Shown piece by piece: positions 1 through 7,560 of a stretch of 8,506 nt of DNA. This DNA comes from Flavobacteriales bacterium (GTDB lineage: Bacteria; Bacteroidota; Bacteroidia; Flavobacteriales; BACL11): NCBI GenBank assembly GCA_002728175.1, contig PBVH01000051.1:1-8506 (forward strand), read 5' to 3'. Under the pieces are notes generated by a model. It was not told where the DNA came from and did no database searches. It saw nothing but the letters and a program-made list of their open reading frames with translations. The position numbers and the translations under genes are program-made. Within the stretch, counting starts at the first letter, position 1; each line of letters opens with the position of its first letter.

Positions 1-1539
1 AATAAGGTAGGATGCTGATGAAATTTGACCTAAGGCATCAGAAACATTAATAGTGTATGTTCCAGGTGATAGATTATTGATATCTTCAGTAAAAAGTCCA
101 TTACTCCAAATAAATGTATAAGGAGTCAAACCACCACTAACAACTAAATCGATACTTCCATCATTTGAAGCATGACAACTAATATTGTTAACAACTGCTG
201 AAAGTTGAGGCGGAGCATACATACAACTACCATCATCAACAGTTGCTGTAGAATCATAATTAGTTGCATTTGAATCTGTACAGCCATAAAAAGGACATAA
301 GGTTAAACAACTTGCCCCTAAAATACCTGGATTAAGAGCATTATTAACAACAACCTGATGAAAATCAATAATACTTCCAGATGAAGTAGTGTGACAATAA
401 CTCATAATTGTCCCAAGTTGTGGGCTTGGATTATTTGTACAGTTCCCCTCAACAGAAACACAATTGTCTATTGGCCCACCAGGCCAACCACACCAATGCG
501 TATGGTGCGATTCAATGTTATGTCCAATTTCATGATTTACAACCATTAAATTCCATGTATATGAAGGATTTGGAAAGCTAAAATTTGTATTATTATTTAA
601 GTTAGCACTAAAAGCATAACCCCAAGAGTTGTCACATAAAACATCTCTGTAAGCAATACCACCAGTTCCAGTATTTGTTCGCTTTGTCATTAAATGAACA
701 AGATCTCTAGAAACAGAAGTGTTATTATTAATCCAATAGTTTCTAAGTGCAGATAACATGCTACTTGCATTATTGACATAATTAGCATATGGATCTACTG
801 TTTCCCAAATTATAGTACTAACTACTGTAATATTAAGATTGACTTCTGAAGCATATAGCTGATTAGCTCCTGCAATAATTGCATGAGCCCAGTTTAAAGC
901 TGACGTACTAGAGTTAAAAGTGTTTCTTGTATACTGATCTATCTCTATGGCAAGCTCTAAACACTTAGGTGTATTAGAAAAAGACTCATTTAAATTATTT
1001 TCTCTTACAATTTCTGATCTTTTTTCTTCAACTTGACATGTGAAACTATTTTTTAGTTTAGTATCATTCACATCAAATAAAAAAAATTGATTATCGACTT
1101 TATTAATTTCAAACTGCCTTCCCTTATACTTATAACTAATTATTATTTTATTATCATAATAAATCATTACACCTAAAGATTCTCCAAAATAATTAACTAA
1201 ATATGAATGTATATTTGATTGACACTGTTCACTTTTTTGTGAGTTATTTTTTTGAATAATTAATTTATGATCTGAATTTGTAACAGAAAATTTTTTTAAA
1301 CTACATCTAATAAAATTATTATCTATTGTTGGAATATCCAACTCAAACTGTTGCAAATCTTTTTGTATTATATAATCTAAATTGTCTCCTTTAAATGATA
1401 TTAATTTACAATTATTTTTATCTTGAGTTATAGTTTTATCAGATGAAAGAAAATCAAATATACCAACACCATCACCATAACAATTACTACTATAATATAT
1501 TGCTAAAAAAAAGAGAAAAAAAAATTGTTTTTTATTCAC
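1..1539 (-). CDS. Secreted reprolysin-like (M12B-type) zinc metalloprotease with GCTD cysteine module and SprB-type repeat; C-terminus cut off by the window edge
   Basis: I translated this by hand: 513 codons stay open from a GTG at 1539-1537 to base 1. The GTG is chosen because an in-frame TAG lies shortly upstream, no ATG occurs until about residue 125, and it is followed at once by a Sec signal peptide (MNKKQFFFLFFLAIYYSSN, cleavage perhaps after about residue 22). Residues about 23-190 look like a poorly conserved propeptide. The catalytic domain spans about 193-410: zinc motif HEIGHNIESHHTH with H336, E337, H340 and H346, then W-C-G-W-P-G-G, and a Met-turn TIMSYCH with M379, all typical of Bacteroidota M12B-like peptidases. 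Residues 419-439 form the G-C-T-D...D-D-G-S-C module and about 445-505 a SprB-type repeat (SCHASNDGSIDL, then GGLTPYTFIWSNG). Expected role: extracellular or surface protein degradation. The missing C-terminus would be expected to carry a T9SS sorting domain (inference). It starts 4 nt after the addB-like gene, so it is probably co-transcribed. Confidence 0.88.
   Translation of the reverse strand, partial: MNKKQFFFLFFLAIYYSSNCYGDGVGIFDFLSSDKTITQDKNNCKLISFKGDNLDYIIQKDLQQFELDIPTIDNNFIRCSLKKFSVTNSDHKLIIQKNNSQKSEQCQSNIHSYLVNYFGESLGVMIYYDNKIIISYKYKGRQFEINKVDNQFFLFDVNDTKLKNSFTCQVEEKRSEIVRENNLNESFSNTPKCLELAIEIDQYTRNTFNSSTSALNWAHAIIAGANQLYASEVNLNITVVSTIIWETVDPYANYVNNASSMLSALRNYWINNNTSVSRDLVHLMTKRTNTGTGGIAYRDVLCDNSWGYAFSANLNNNTNFSFPNPSYTWNLMVVNHEIGHNIESHHTHWCGWPGGPIDNCVSVEGNCTNNPSPQLGTIMSYCHTTSSGSIIDFHQVVVNNALNPGILGASCLTLCPFYGCTDSNATNYDSTATVDDGSCMYAPPQLSAVVNNISCHASNDGSIDLVVSGGLTPYTFIWSNGLFTEDINNLSPGTYTINVSDALGQISSASYLI
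1474..1539 (-). other. Sec signal peptide of the metalloprotease, encoded over A8/A9 homopolymers
   Basis: Codons 1-22 give a short basic start (N-K-K), a Phe-rich hydrophobic core of about 12 residues and a polar end (Y-S-S-N-C-Y-G). On the plus strand the core is written over runs of eight A (1505-1512) and nine A (1516-1524). The cysteine at residue 20 is preceded by S-S-N, not by a lipobox, so cleavage by signal peptidase I is more likely than lipidation. The exact cleavage site is a guess. Confidence 0.7.
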
Positions 1540-1543
1540 AAAT

Positions 1544-4339
1544 CTAAACTCTATAAATTGAAGAATAATCTATCCATTCGTAAGACTTTTTATCATCAGT
1601 TTCAATAAAATCATCATTTAATATACGCGACAAAAGAGATTTAAGTTTCTCTTCAAAAGTATTTATTATCTCATTAGTAATTGTCAGCTTGTTTATCTTG
1701 TTTTTCTCTTTAACTGATAAGCACAATAGACCACTTTTTAAATTTTTAAATGAGAATATTCCAGCGCTAATTTTACTATTGACAGATTTTGGATTTTTCT
1801 TTACGTACAAATATACATACATTAGCAATTGAAATGCTTTAGATTTTTTTGGATTTACAAATAGTTCATCAATGTTTTCAAAGATTAAATCAGCAACATC
1901 AATTTTTCCCGTCTTGTAATCAATTATTCTTAAGTCATCACCGACTTTATCAACTCTATCAATAAAACCAAATAAATTTATATCAACTCCACTAAAAGAC
2001 AAGCGATGGTTAATTTCTAATTCATGAGATAAAATTTTAACTTTTCTATTATTTTTGAGATTTTCTTTCAACATCTTAATTTCTAAACTCAAAAATGAAA
2101 ATACTAATCTTTGTAAAACTTTTAAACTTAAATAATTCTTACCGGTACTAAAGCTATTATTTGATAAATTTTTTTGAAACAACAACTTTATTTTATTTGG
2201 AATAGTTTTTTGAATATCTAACAATATTTTTTCAGTTAAAAAACCTGTTGGATAACATTCCTCTAACGATTTGTGTACAACATTTCCTAGAGTACTAGAT
2301 TCTGCAAATTCCTCTATTTCTTTTTTTGGTGTAATTTTAGCTATATAATGATAATAAAAGGAAAGGCTACATGAAATATATTTTATTAATGAAGAAGCTG
2401 AAACACCTCTTTTCATCCAATTGATTATGTCATTCTCTAAATTTTTATTTTCAATTGTCAGATTTCCTTTCTTTTTTTCTTTTAGTTCAGGAATATCAGA
2501 TTGGTAAATTGATTGCTTTATTTTCCCAACCTTATATTCTGAAAGCAATTGGGTTATGAATCTACTTTTTTCTCCTAAACCAAATCGGTCAATTTCGGAG
2601 TTGTATATTAGAGTTATATTTTCTGATCTTTGTAGCAATCTATAAAAATGATATGCAAAAACAGCATCTTTTTGAGAATTTGTTGGCATTTTAAAAAACT
2701 TTCTTAAGTCATAAGTAATAAATGAATCATTAGTTTGATTCTTAGGAATGATACCCTCATTTACACCTAACATAATAATATTTTTAAAATCTAATGTTCT
2801 AGATTCTAAAATACCCATCATTTGCAACCCCTGCAGTGGCTCACCCTGAAAAGGGACTTTTTCTTGCGATACAAGTTGATTAAATAAAACATGAAATGTT
2901 TTAAGCTCAAAATCAAAATCTATCTTATTAATTATGGTTTCTAAATGTGTTATTAATTTTTCGAAAAAAACTATAATTTCAGAATCAAATGAACTTTTTG
3001 AATCAAGTATATGATTAAATAGCAGCTGAATTATTTCTCTAACACAGTTAACCGCATAAAAGCCTGTATTCCATTTGCTAAAAATATATTTAAATAAATT
3101 ATTCTTTTCGAAAAAAGATGATATATAAGAGTGATCAAGGAAAATCACATTGTCTTTAGTTAATTGTAATTTAAAATTATAGAAGTTATCTCTATTAATT
3201 AACTTAATAAAATATGGATGAGATACTAAGTCTAAAACATGTTTATAATAAAATTTATTTTCTTTGTTATTAAGAGCGTGTAATTGCATATCAAAAATAA
3301 GTTGAAAAAAAGAAAACATACTGCTTTTTTTAAGCTCACTTCCCATAGTAACATTAAGCTTTTTAACATTAGAAGGTAAATAGTTTAACATTGGATACAA
3401 CAAAGATTCATCAGCCAAAACAACAGCAGTTTTACTTTTTTCTAAATCATCAGAATTAAATTGACTTAAAACTTCTGAAGCAACTTTTACTTGTGACATC
3501 GATTTGGGACAAGCAATAATTTGAAAATTATTTTTTCTAACTGACCAATAATTTCCTACTCCATTAAAATCTATTTCATGCCATTTTTCTCTTTGCTCTC
3601 TCAAAAAACTACCTGCCTCATGAATTGGATTGTCATAATACAACTTATCAGCATCCCAAAAGACTCTTGCAATATCTTTATTCTTTAAATAATCAATTAT
3701 TACTTGTTCAGACTTAGTCAAAGCATTCAAACCAACAAACCATACTTTCTCAACATTAAGCTCATAATCAGTAATCTTTTCACTAGCTGTTTTATATGCT
3801 AGTCCCTGATAAGAAAGAGACGATTCAATTAATAACATTGTAAAATCATTATAAATCAAGTATAAATCTTCAAAAAAAGAAATATAATTTTGTTGAACTT
3901 TAGTTAATTTTTTTTCAGCAAGACTCCAGTCTTCAATTGTCCAACTATCCAGCTTTTTTAAATCTCTTAAGTTTGTAAATAACTGTTTTGCATCTACAAG
4001 ATTTCTATCAATATCATTAAAATCGTTAAGTAAAATAGTACTCCATTTCAAAAACTCATCAAAGGAATCTGTACTTTTTTTTGATACTCTTTTATAGGAC
4101 TTAAATAATTTAAATTGAAGAGAAATGTTATCCAAAATTTCTAGTGCTGAAACTTCTAAAATAAAATCTTCAATAGATGTTATTTTTGGAAGAAATACAG
4201 CTTTTTTAATTTTTTTTGAAATGTAATTCTTTAAAAAAACGATAGCTCTTTTAGAGGGTAAAATAATATGAACCTGATGCATATTATTTGGATATTTTTC
4301 AATAAGTCTTTCTGCTATTTTTTCTAAAAAAGGCTTCAT
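1544..4339 (-). CDS. addB: AddB-like PD-(D/E)XK nuclease subunit of an AddAB-type helicase-nuclease
   Basis: 931 residues with an ATG start. Partner of AddA in double-strand-break resection in the cytoplasm. The N-terminal part begins with LPSKRAIVFLKNYI (about 27-40) and has no Walker A, so it is a helicase-like scaffold and not a motor. Family signatures follow: AVVLADESLL (305-314) and LNVTMG just after it, MGILESRTLDF (508-518) and NEGIIP (527-532). The C-terminal nuclease has C657 in YISCSLSFYY, H689 in GNVVHKSLEE, D794 in GFIDRVD, D807 and K809 in IIDYKTG, and Q837 in FQLLMYVYLY, so its active site looks complete. The extreme C-terminus (KSYEWIDYSSIYRV) has Y920, I923 and Y929 where AddB proteins carrying a 4Fe-4S cluster have Cx2Cx5C. 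The start overlaps the addA-like stop as ATGA, indicating translational coupling, and the protease gene follows after 4 nt. The family is sure; calling it addB rather than a general PD-(D/E)XK family protein rests on the neighbour. Confidence 0.9.
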   Translation of the reverse strand: MKPFLEKIAERLIEKYPNNMHQVHIILPSKRAIVFLKNYISKKIKKAVFLPKITSIEDFILEVSALEILDNISLQFKLFKSYKRVSKKSTDSFDEFLKWSTILLNDFNDIDRNLVDAKQLFTNLRDLKKLDSWTIEDWSLAEKKLTKVQQNYISFFEDLYLIYNDFTMLLIESSLSYQGLAYKTASEKITDYELNVEKVWFVGLNALTKSEQVIIDYLKNKDIARVFWDADKLYYDNPIHEAGSFLREQREKWHEIDFNGVGNYWSVRKNNFQIIACPKSMSQVKVASEVLSQFNSDDLEKSKTAVVLADESLLYPMLNYLPSNVKKLNVTMGSELKKSSMFSFFQLIFDMQLHALNNKENKFYYKHVLDLVSHPYFIKLINRDNFYNFKLQLTKDNVIFLDHSYISSFFEKNNLFKYIFSKWNTGFYAVNCVREIIQLLFNHILDSKSSFDSEIIVFFEKLITHLETIINKIDFDFELKTFHVLFNQLVSQEKVPFQGEPLQGLQMMGILESRTLDFKNIIMLGVNEGIIPKNQTNDSFITYDLRKFFKMPTNSQKDAVFAYHFYRLLQRSENITLIYNSEIDRFGLGEKSRFITQLLSEYKVGKIKQSIYQSDIPELKEKKKGNLTIENKNLENDIINWMKRGVSASSLIKYISCSLSFYYHYIAKITPKKEIEEFAESSTLGNVVHKSLEECYPTGFLTEKILLDIQKTIPNKIKLLFQKNLSNNSFSTGKNYLSLKVLQRLVFSFLSLEIKMLKENLKNNRKVKILSHELEINHRLSFSGVDINLFGFIDRVDKVGDDLRIIDYKTGKIDVADLIFENIDELFVNPKKSKAFQLLMYVYLYVKKNPKSVNSKISAGIFSFKNLKSGLLCLSVKEKNKINKLTITNEIINTFEEKLKSLLSRILNDDFIETDDKKSYEWIDYSSIYRV
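4336..4339 (-). promoter_or_regulatory. ATGA stop/start overlap coupling addA-like and addB-like translation
   Basis: On the minus strand the addA-like gene ends in TTA-TGA and the addB-like gene begins with the ATG inside that sequence. Such 4-nt overlaps usually mean that terminating ribosomes restart on the next gene, giving matched amounts of two subunits. The same messenger very likely carries the protease gene, since only 4 nt separate the addB stop (1546-1544) from the protease GTG (1539-1537). Confidence 0.75.
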
Positions 4340-7300
4340 AATTCTTTAATTATATTTTCTTTATTAACATAAATTAAAACTTTCTTAATATTATTATAAC
4401 CCATATTAGATAAAGCTCTAGCATAGTTAAGTATTTGATTTTCATGTTCTTTTTTAGCCTTACCTGTTTTATAATCAATAACTACAACTTCATCTGATTT
4501 TTTATGAAAAAGAAGCCGGTCAGGTATGTATGTTTTACCACTAGGCATTAGGATTTCTTTTTCTGTTTTTACAATCCAATTATGATCAAAATATCTCAAA
4601 ATATCTTCTGATAAAAAGAAATTATTTATTGTATTTTTTATTTTACTAAAACTCTGATTTTTATACTCACTTAAACTACAATATGATTCAAGAACCATAT
4701 TTTTGTCTTCTAAATAATGAATATCTGCTAGTATTTTGTGTAGTAACTTTCCTTGGTCTTTTTTATTTTTACTTTTATCAATATCAAAAATTTCTGATGC
4801 AGAATTCTTAATACTAATAATTTCTCTCCAATCTAACTTATTCTTTTCTTTAACGTTAAATAAATCATAAGAAAACTTTTGTTTATCTTCTGCAAAATTA
4901 TCATTACCCATATACAAAGGATAAATATCATGATAATTGTATAAAAAAGAATTTAAATTGCCTTTATACTTGTAATCGTTTTTAATATTTTTAGAAAAAG
5001 ATTTTGAAAAAATATACAATCGATCTTTTGCTCTTGTTGTCGCGACATACAACTTATTAAGGTTATCTAGCAACCTTAAATTACTATCTCTCTTAAAATC
5101 ATTTGAAAAAAAAGTATTTTCAAGCTTTGAACTAGATTTTACCAATGCACTAGGAAGAATGCCATTAAAATTATGTGAACTATTAACCCATATATCATTT
5201 TTATTTTTTGTGTCCTCCCAATTGAAAGGAATTATGACGTTTTTAAATGCTAAGCCTTTAGATTTATGTATTGTCATGATTTGGACAGCATTTAAGCCTT
5301 CAGGTATAACAATTGCTTCTTTTTGTTTTCTCTCATCCCAATACCTCAAAAAAGATGGTAAATTACAATCTAAATTTTTTGAATATTCAAAAACAAAATC
5401 AAGAAAAAAATCAATATAAACATCTGCTTTAATATTTAAATCAATGATTAATTGCTCAATCATTTCATAGAAAGATAACTTCAATAATTTAACTTCATTT
5501 ATAATAATTTTAGATTTCTTTAAAATATTACGAAACTTGTTTAAATCTTTTAACTGTAAGTTTAATTTATGTAGTTCATCATTAATCAACTTATTTTTAT
5601 TTAAATAAGAAACGATTGCTGCCCTGGCAACATAATCATATGGATCATTAATATAATCTAAAACACAAATTAAGAAATTTACTTTTGAAGAACTTGATAA
5701 CAATAAACCCTCGCTTGAAACAACTGGAATATTATTTTCTAACAAATAATTTGCAACCAATGAAACTCGTTTTGCAGTATTGCATAATATTGTAAAATCC
5801 TTGTAAAGTGATTTTTTTTCGTATGTCAAATCGTTAATGATTCTAACAATTTTCTCAAGTATTTCTTCTTTATACTGCTGTTTATCTCCATCAAACAACT
5901 CAACATGAACAAGTCCACCACCTTTTCTAACTACTTTCTGATTATGATTCTTATACATGTCTTGTAAATCCTCATTTAGTAAATGTTTTGTTTTTTCAAA
6001 AAATAAGTTGTTAAAATTGACAATCTCTTCTCTACTTCTATAATTAAAGTCTAACATATTTAAATGATAATGTTGATTTAACTTAGCTTCCCATTCTGAT
6101 TTTGATACTAAATTTTGAGATTTATAAATAAGTGGCAACTTTAAAAATTGCTCTGCCTCTCCACCCCTCCATCTATAAATAGATTGTTTACCATCACCAA
6201 CAATATAACTTTTACCATAATCTAGAGAATCAACCAAAAGTGGCAGAAGATTTTGCCATTGCATAATAGATGTATCTTGGAATTCATCAATTAAATAGTG
6301 ATGATATCTTTCACCAATCCTTTCATAAATAAAAGCAGAAGATTCAGAAGAAATAATTTCATTAATTTTTTTATTAAAATCAAATAATTGTTCAATATTA
6401 TTTTCTTTCTTATATTTTTCCTTTCGCTTATTTAGTTCTAAAAGAACTGATAGCTGATATATATTTTTAAGTATCTCTTTATAAGAAAAAAACTCTCTAA
6501 GTAAACCAATTAATTGTTGATAAAAATTATTTAATTCTTTAGCACATAAATCAACTTGGTCCTTTATAATTTGTTTTGTGTTTTTTGAATACCAGACTCC
6601 ATTTTCTATATTCTTTTGTAGTGTCTTTGAAGGTACCCATTTTTCATAATTATTACTGCCTAGTTTTTTTACAAATAAATCATAAAAAGTTCCTCTTATA
6701 AAATGATCTTTAGTTAAGTTATTTAATGTAAAATAATTACTAACTTTATAACTTAGCAGCTTGATCTCATGTTCTAATTCTTTAATCTTATTAGAAAAAT
6801 TATTTTTGACATCAATATAATCTTTTAAACTAAGTTTATTTTTATTGAAATAATCATAAACACCTTCTTTAAATAACTCTGAAGAAAAGTCATTTAAATC
6901 AACTTCTATATCTGAATTTTTTCCTTCATCTACCTTTGACATAACAAAACCAACTAAAAGTTCTGACAAATTATCTCCGTTAGCAGAAATCTCACTCAAC
7001 ATAAGAGCGATAACAGGCTGCATAATTTTACTGTTGTCCAACTCTAAATCAAAGTTATATGACAAACCTAAATCTTTGGAAAAAGAACGAACCACATGAG
7101 TAGTGAACTTATCAATTGTTGAAACACTTAATTTATTATAATTATGAATAATATGACTATATATATTTTTAGCAGCATCAAAAACTGTTTGATTTTGATA
7201 GCTTGTATCTTTAGTAATGTTGTACAAAATATTATCCTTATCCTCTTCTAATGATAAACATCTCAAATAATAAATTATACGATCTTTCATTTCAGCAGCA

Positions 7301-7455
7301 GCTTTATTAGTAAATGTAATAGCTAATATTTTTTGGTAATATTTAACATCTCCATTAAAATATCCATGTAAGGATAATTTAATAAAACTAACTGAAAGCA
7401 TATATGTCTTACCTGCACCAGCTGAGGACCTATATGTCTGAAAATTTTTTATCAA
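4336..7455 (-). CDS. addA: AddA-like UvrD/Rep-family helicase with C-terminal PD-(D/E)XK nuclease
   Basis: 1039 residues. ATP-driven 3'-5' helicase and nuclease expected to unwind and trim broken DNA ends with AddB. Motifs in order: Walker A SSAGAGKTY (K16), Ia ITFTNKAAAEM (46-56), Walker B DEFQDTS (D390, E391), III VGDGKQSIYRWRGG (D421, Q424), IV FNYRSR (R473), V MTIHKSKGLAF (727-737), VI YVATTRAKDRL (803-813, R808). The C-terminal nuclease shows H906 in GKLLHKIL, D979 in IPDRLLF, D994 and K996 in VIDYKTGK, and QILNYA. Everything needed for ATPase and nuclease activity appears present; motif V has A736 where Glu is usual. The start codon is TTG at 7455-7453: an in-frame TAA sits two codons upstream and the next in-frame ATG falls after Walker A. 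An ATG at 7477 is in another frame (see findings). It overlaps the addB-like gene by 4 nt and is the first gene of the minus-strand cluster. Confidence 0.93.
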   Translation of the reverse strand: MIKNFQTYRSSAGAGKTYMLSVSFIKLSLHGYFNGDVKYYQKILAITFTNKAAAEMKDRIIYYLRCLSLEEDKDNILYNITKDTSYQNQTVFDAAKNIYSHIIHNYNKLSVSTIDKFTTHVVRSFSKDLGLSYNFDLELDNSKIMQPVIALMLSEISANGDNLSELLVGFVMSKVDEGKNSDIEVDLNDFSSELFKEGVYDYFNKNKLSLKDYIDVKNNFSNKIKELEHEIKLLSYKVSNYFTLNNLTKDHFIRGTFYDLFVKKLGSNNYEKWVPSKTLQKNIENGVWYSKNTKQIIKDQVDLCAKELNNFYQQLIGLLREFFSYKEILKNIYQLSVLLELNKRKEKYKKENNIEQLFDFNKKINEIISSESSAFIYERIGERYHHYLIDEFQDTSIMQWQNLLPLLVDSLDYGKSYIVGDGKQSIYRWRGGEAEQFLKLPLIYKSQNLVSKSEWEAKLNQHYHLNMLDFNYRSREEIVNFNNLFFEKTKHLLNEDLQDMYKNHNQKVVRKGGGLVHVELFDGDKQQYKEEILEKIVRIINDLTYEKKSLYKDFTILCNTAKRVSLVANYLLENNIPVVSSEGLLLSSSSKVNFLICVLDYINDPYDYVARAAIVSYLNKNKLINDELHKLNLQLKDLNKFRNILKKSKIIINEVKLLKLSFYEMIEQLIIDLNIKADVYIDFFLDFVFEYSKNLDCNLPSFLRYWDERKQKEAIVIPEGLNAVQIMTIHKSKGLAFKNVIIPFNWEDTKNKNDIWVNSSHNFNGILPSALVKSSSKLENTFFSNDFKRDSNLRLLDNLNKLYVATTRAKDRLYIFSKSFSKNIKNDYKYKGNLNSFLYNYHDIYPLYMGNDNFAEDKQKFSYDLFNVKEKNKLDWREIISIKNSASEIFDIDKSKNKKDQGKLLHKILADIHYLEDKNMVLESYCSLSEYKNQSFSKIKNTINNFFLSEDILRYFDHNWIVKTEKEILMPSGKTYIPDRLLFHKKSDEVVVIDYKTGKAKKEHENQILNYARALSNMGYNNIKKVLIYVNKENIIKEL
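7453..7455 (-). other. Likely TTG start codon of the addA-like gene
   Basis: The reading frame is open only from codon 7458-7456, just after TAA at 7461-7459. TTG at 7455-7453 is the only usual start codon before the Walker A motif, and it gives an N-terminus (MIKNFQTYRSSAG) of normal length for this family. No clear Shine-Dalgarno sequence precedes it, which is common in Bacteroidota. The alternative is that the true start is the ATG at 7477 and one base is extra in the A6 run at 7445-7450. Confidence 0.6.
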
Positions 7456-7478
7456 AGCTTATGTATTCTATCGCCATA

Positions 7479-7520
7479 AATTTAATTAATTTTGATAGTC
7501 TTTTTAAGCTTAATTAAATT
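7479..7520. repeat. 11-bp AT-only inverted repeat in the divergent spacer
   Basis: AATTTAATTAA at 7479-7489 is the exact reverse complement of TTAATTAAATT at 7510-7520. The arms are 20 bp apart and about three helical turns centre to centre, a layout compatible with an operator. Because both arms contain only A and T in an AT-rich spacer, chance is a strong alternative. Confidence 0.3.
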
Positions 7521-7546
7521 ATTCTTTTAAAATAAAAAAAAACAAT

Positions 7547-7554
7547 TAGTTTTG
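7547..7554 (+). promoter_or_regulatory. Possible -7 box (TAGTTTTG) of the channel gene
   Basis: The octamer matches TAnnTTTG, the -7 element of Bacteroidota housekeeping promoters. It ends 6 bp before the ATG at 7561, which would put the transcript start at or next to the start codon, making the message leaderless or moving translation to M4 or M8. No convincing -33 element is seen, so this is tentative. Confidence 0.3.
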
Positions 7555-7560
7555 CTTTAA

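Larger units (their letters stand above)
7456..7560. promoter_or_regulatory. Divergent intergenic region with expected promoters for addAB and the channel gene
   Basis: This 105-bp spacer lies between two divergently read genes and should hold both promoters. For the plus strand, TAGTTTTG at 7547-7554 fits the Bacteroidota -7 consensus TAnnTTTG, but no good -33 TTTG lies at the right distance upstream. For the minus strand, TTG (7545-7543) about 21 nt before TAATTTAA (around 7521-7514) is a weak partial match. The spacer also holds an 11-bp AT-only inverted repeat (7479-7489 with 7510-7520), a TTAAGCTTAA palindrome (7504-7513) and a nine-A run (7534-7542). The region's role is safe; the individual boxes are not. 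Confidence 0.45.

Noticed and set aside
1474..1539. Lipoprotein signal on the protease because of Cys20
   Set aside because: The residues before the cysteine are S-S-N, not a lipobox such as L-A/S-G/A-C, so signal peptidase I export is the better reading.
4220..4339. Walker A motif at the AddB N-terminus, as in the Bacillus subtilis protein
   Set aside because: The first 60 residues contain no GxxGxGK[ST]; the protein starts close to the LPSKRA segment, as expected for the motor-less form.
5159..5419. 86-codon plus-strand open frame
   Set aside because: It lies entirely inside the addA-like gene, opposite the well-conserved motif V region, and its translation has no recognisable domain; it is a shadow of the real gene.
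7475..7477. ATG at 7477 as the start of a separate small gene
   Set aside because: It yields only 15 codons before TAG and overlaps the addA start; it is useful only as a possible frameshifted addA N-terminus.
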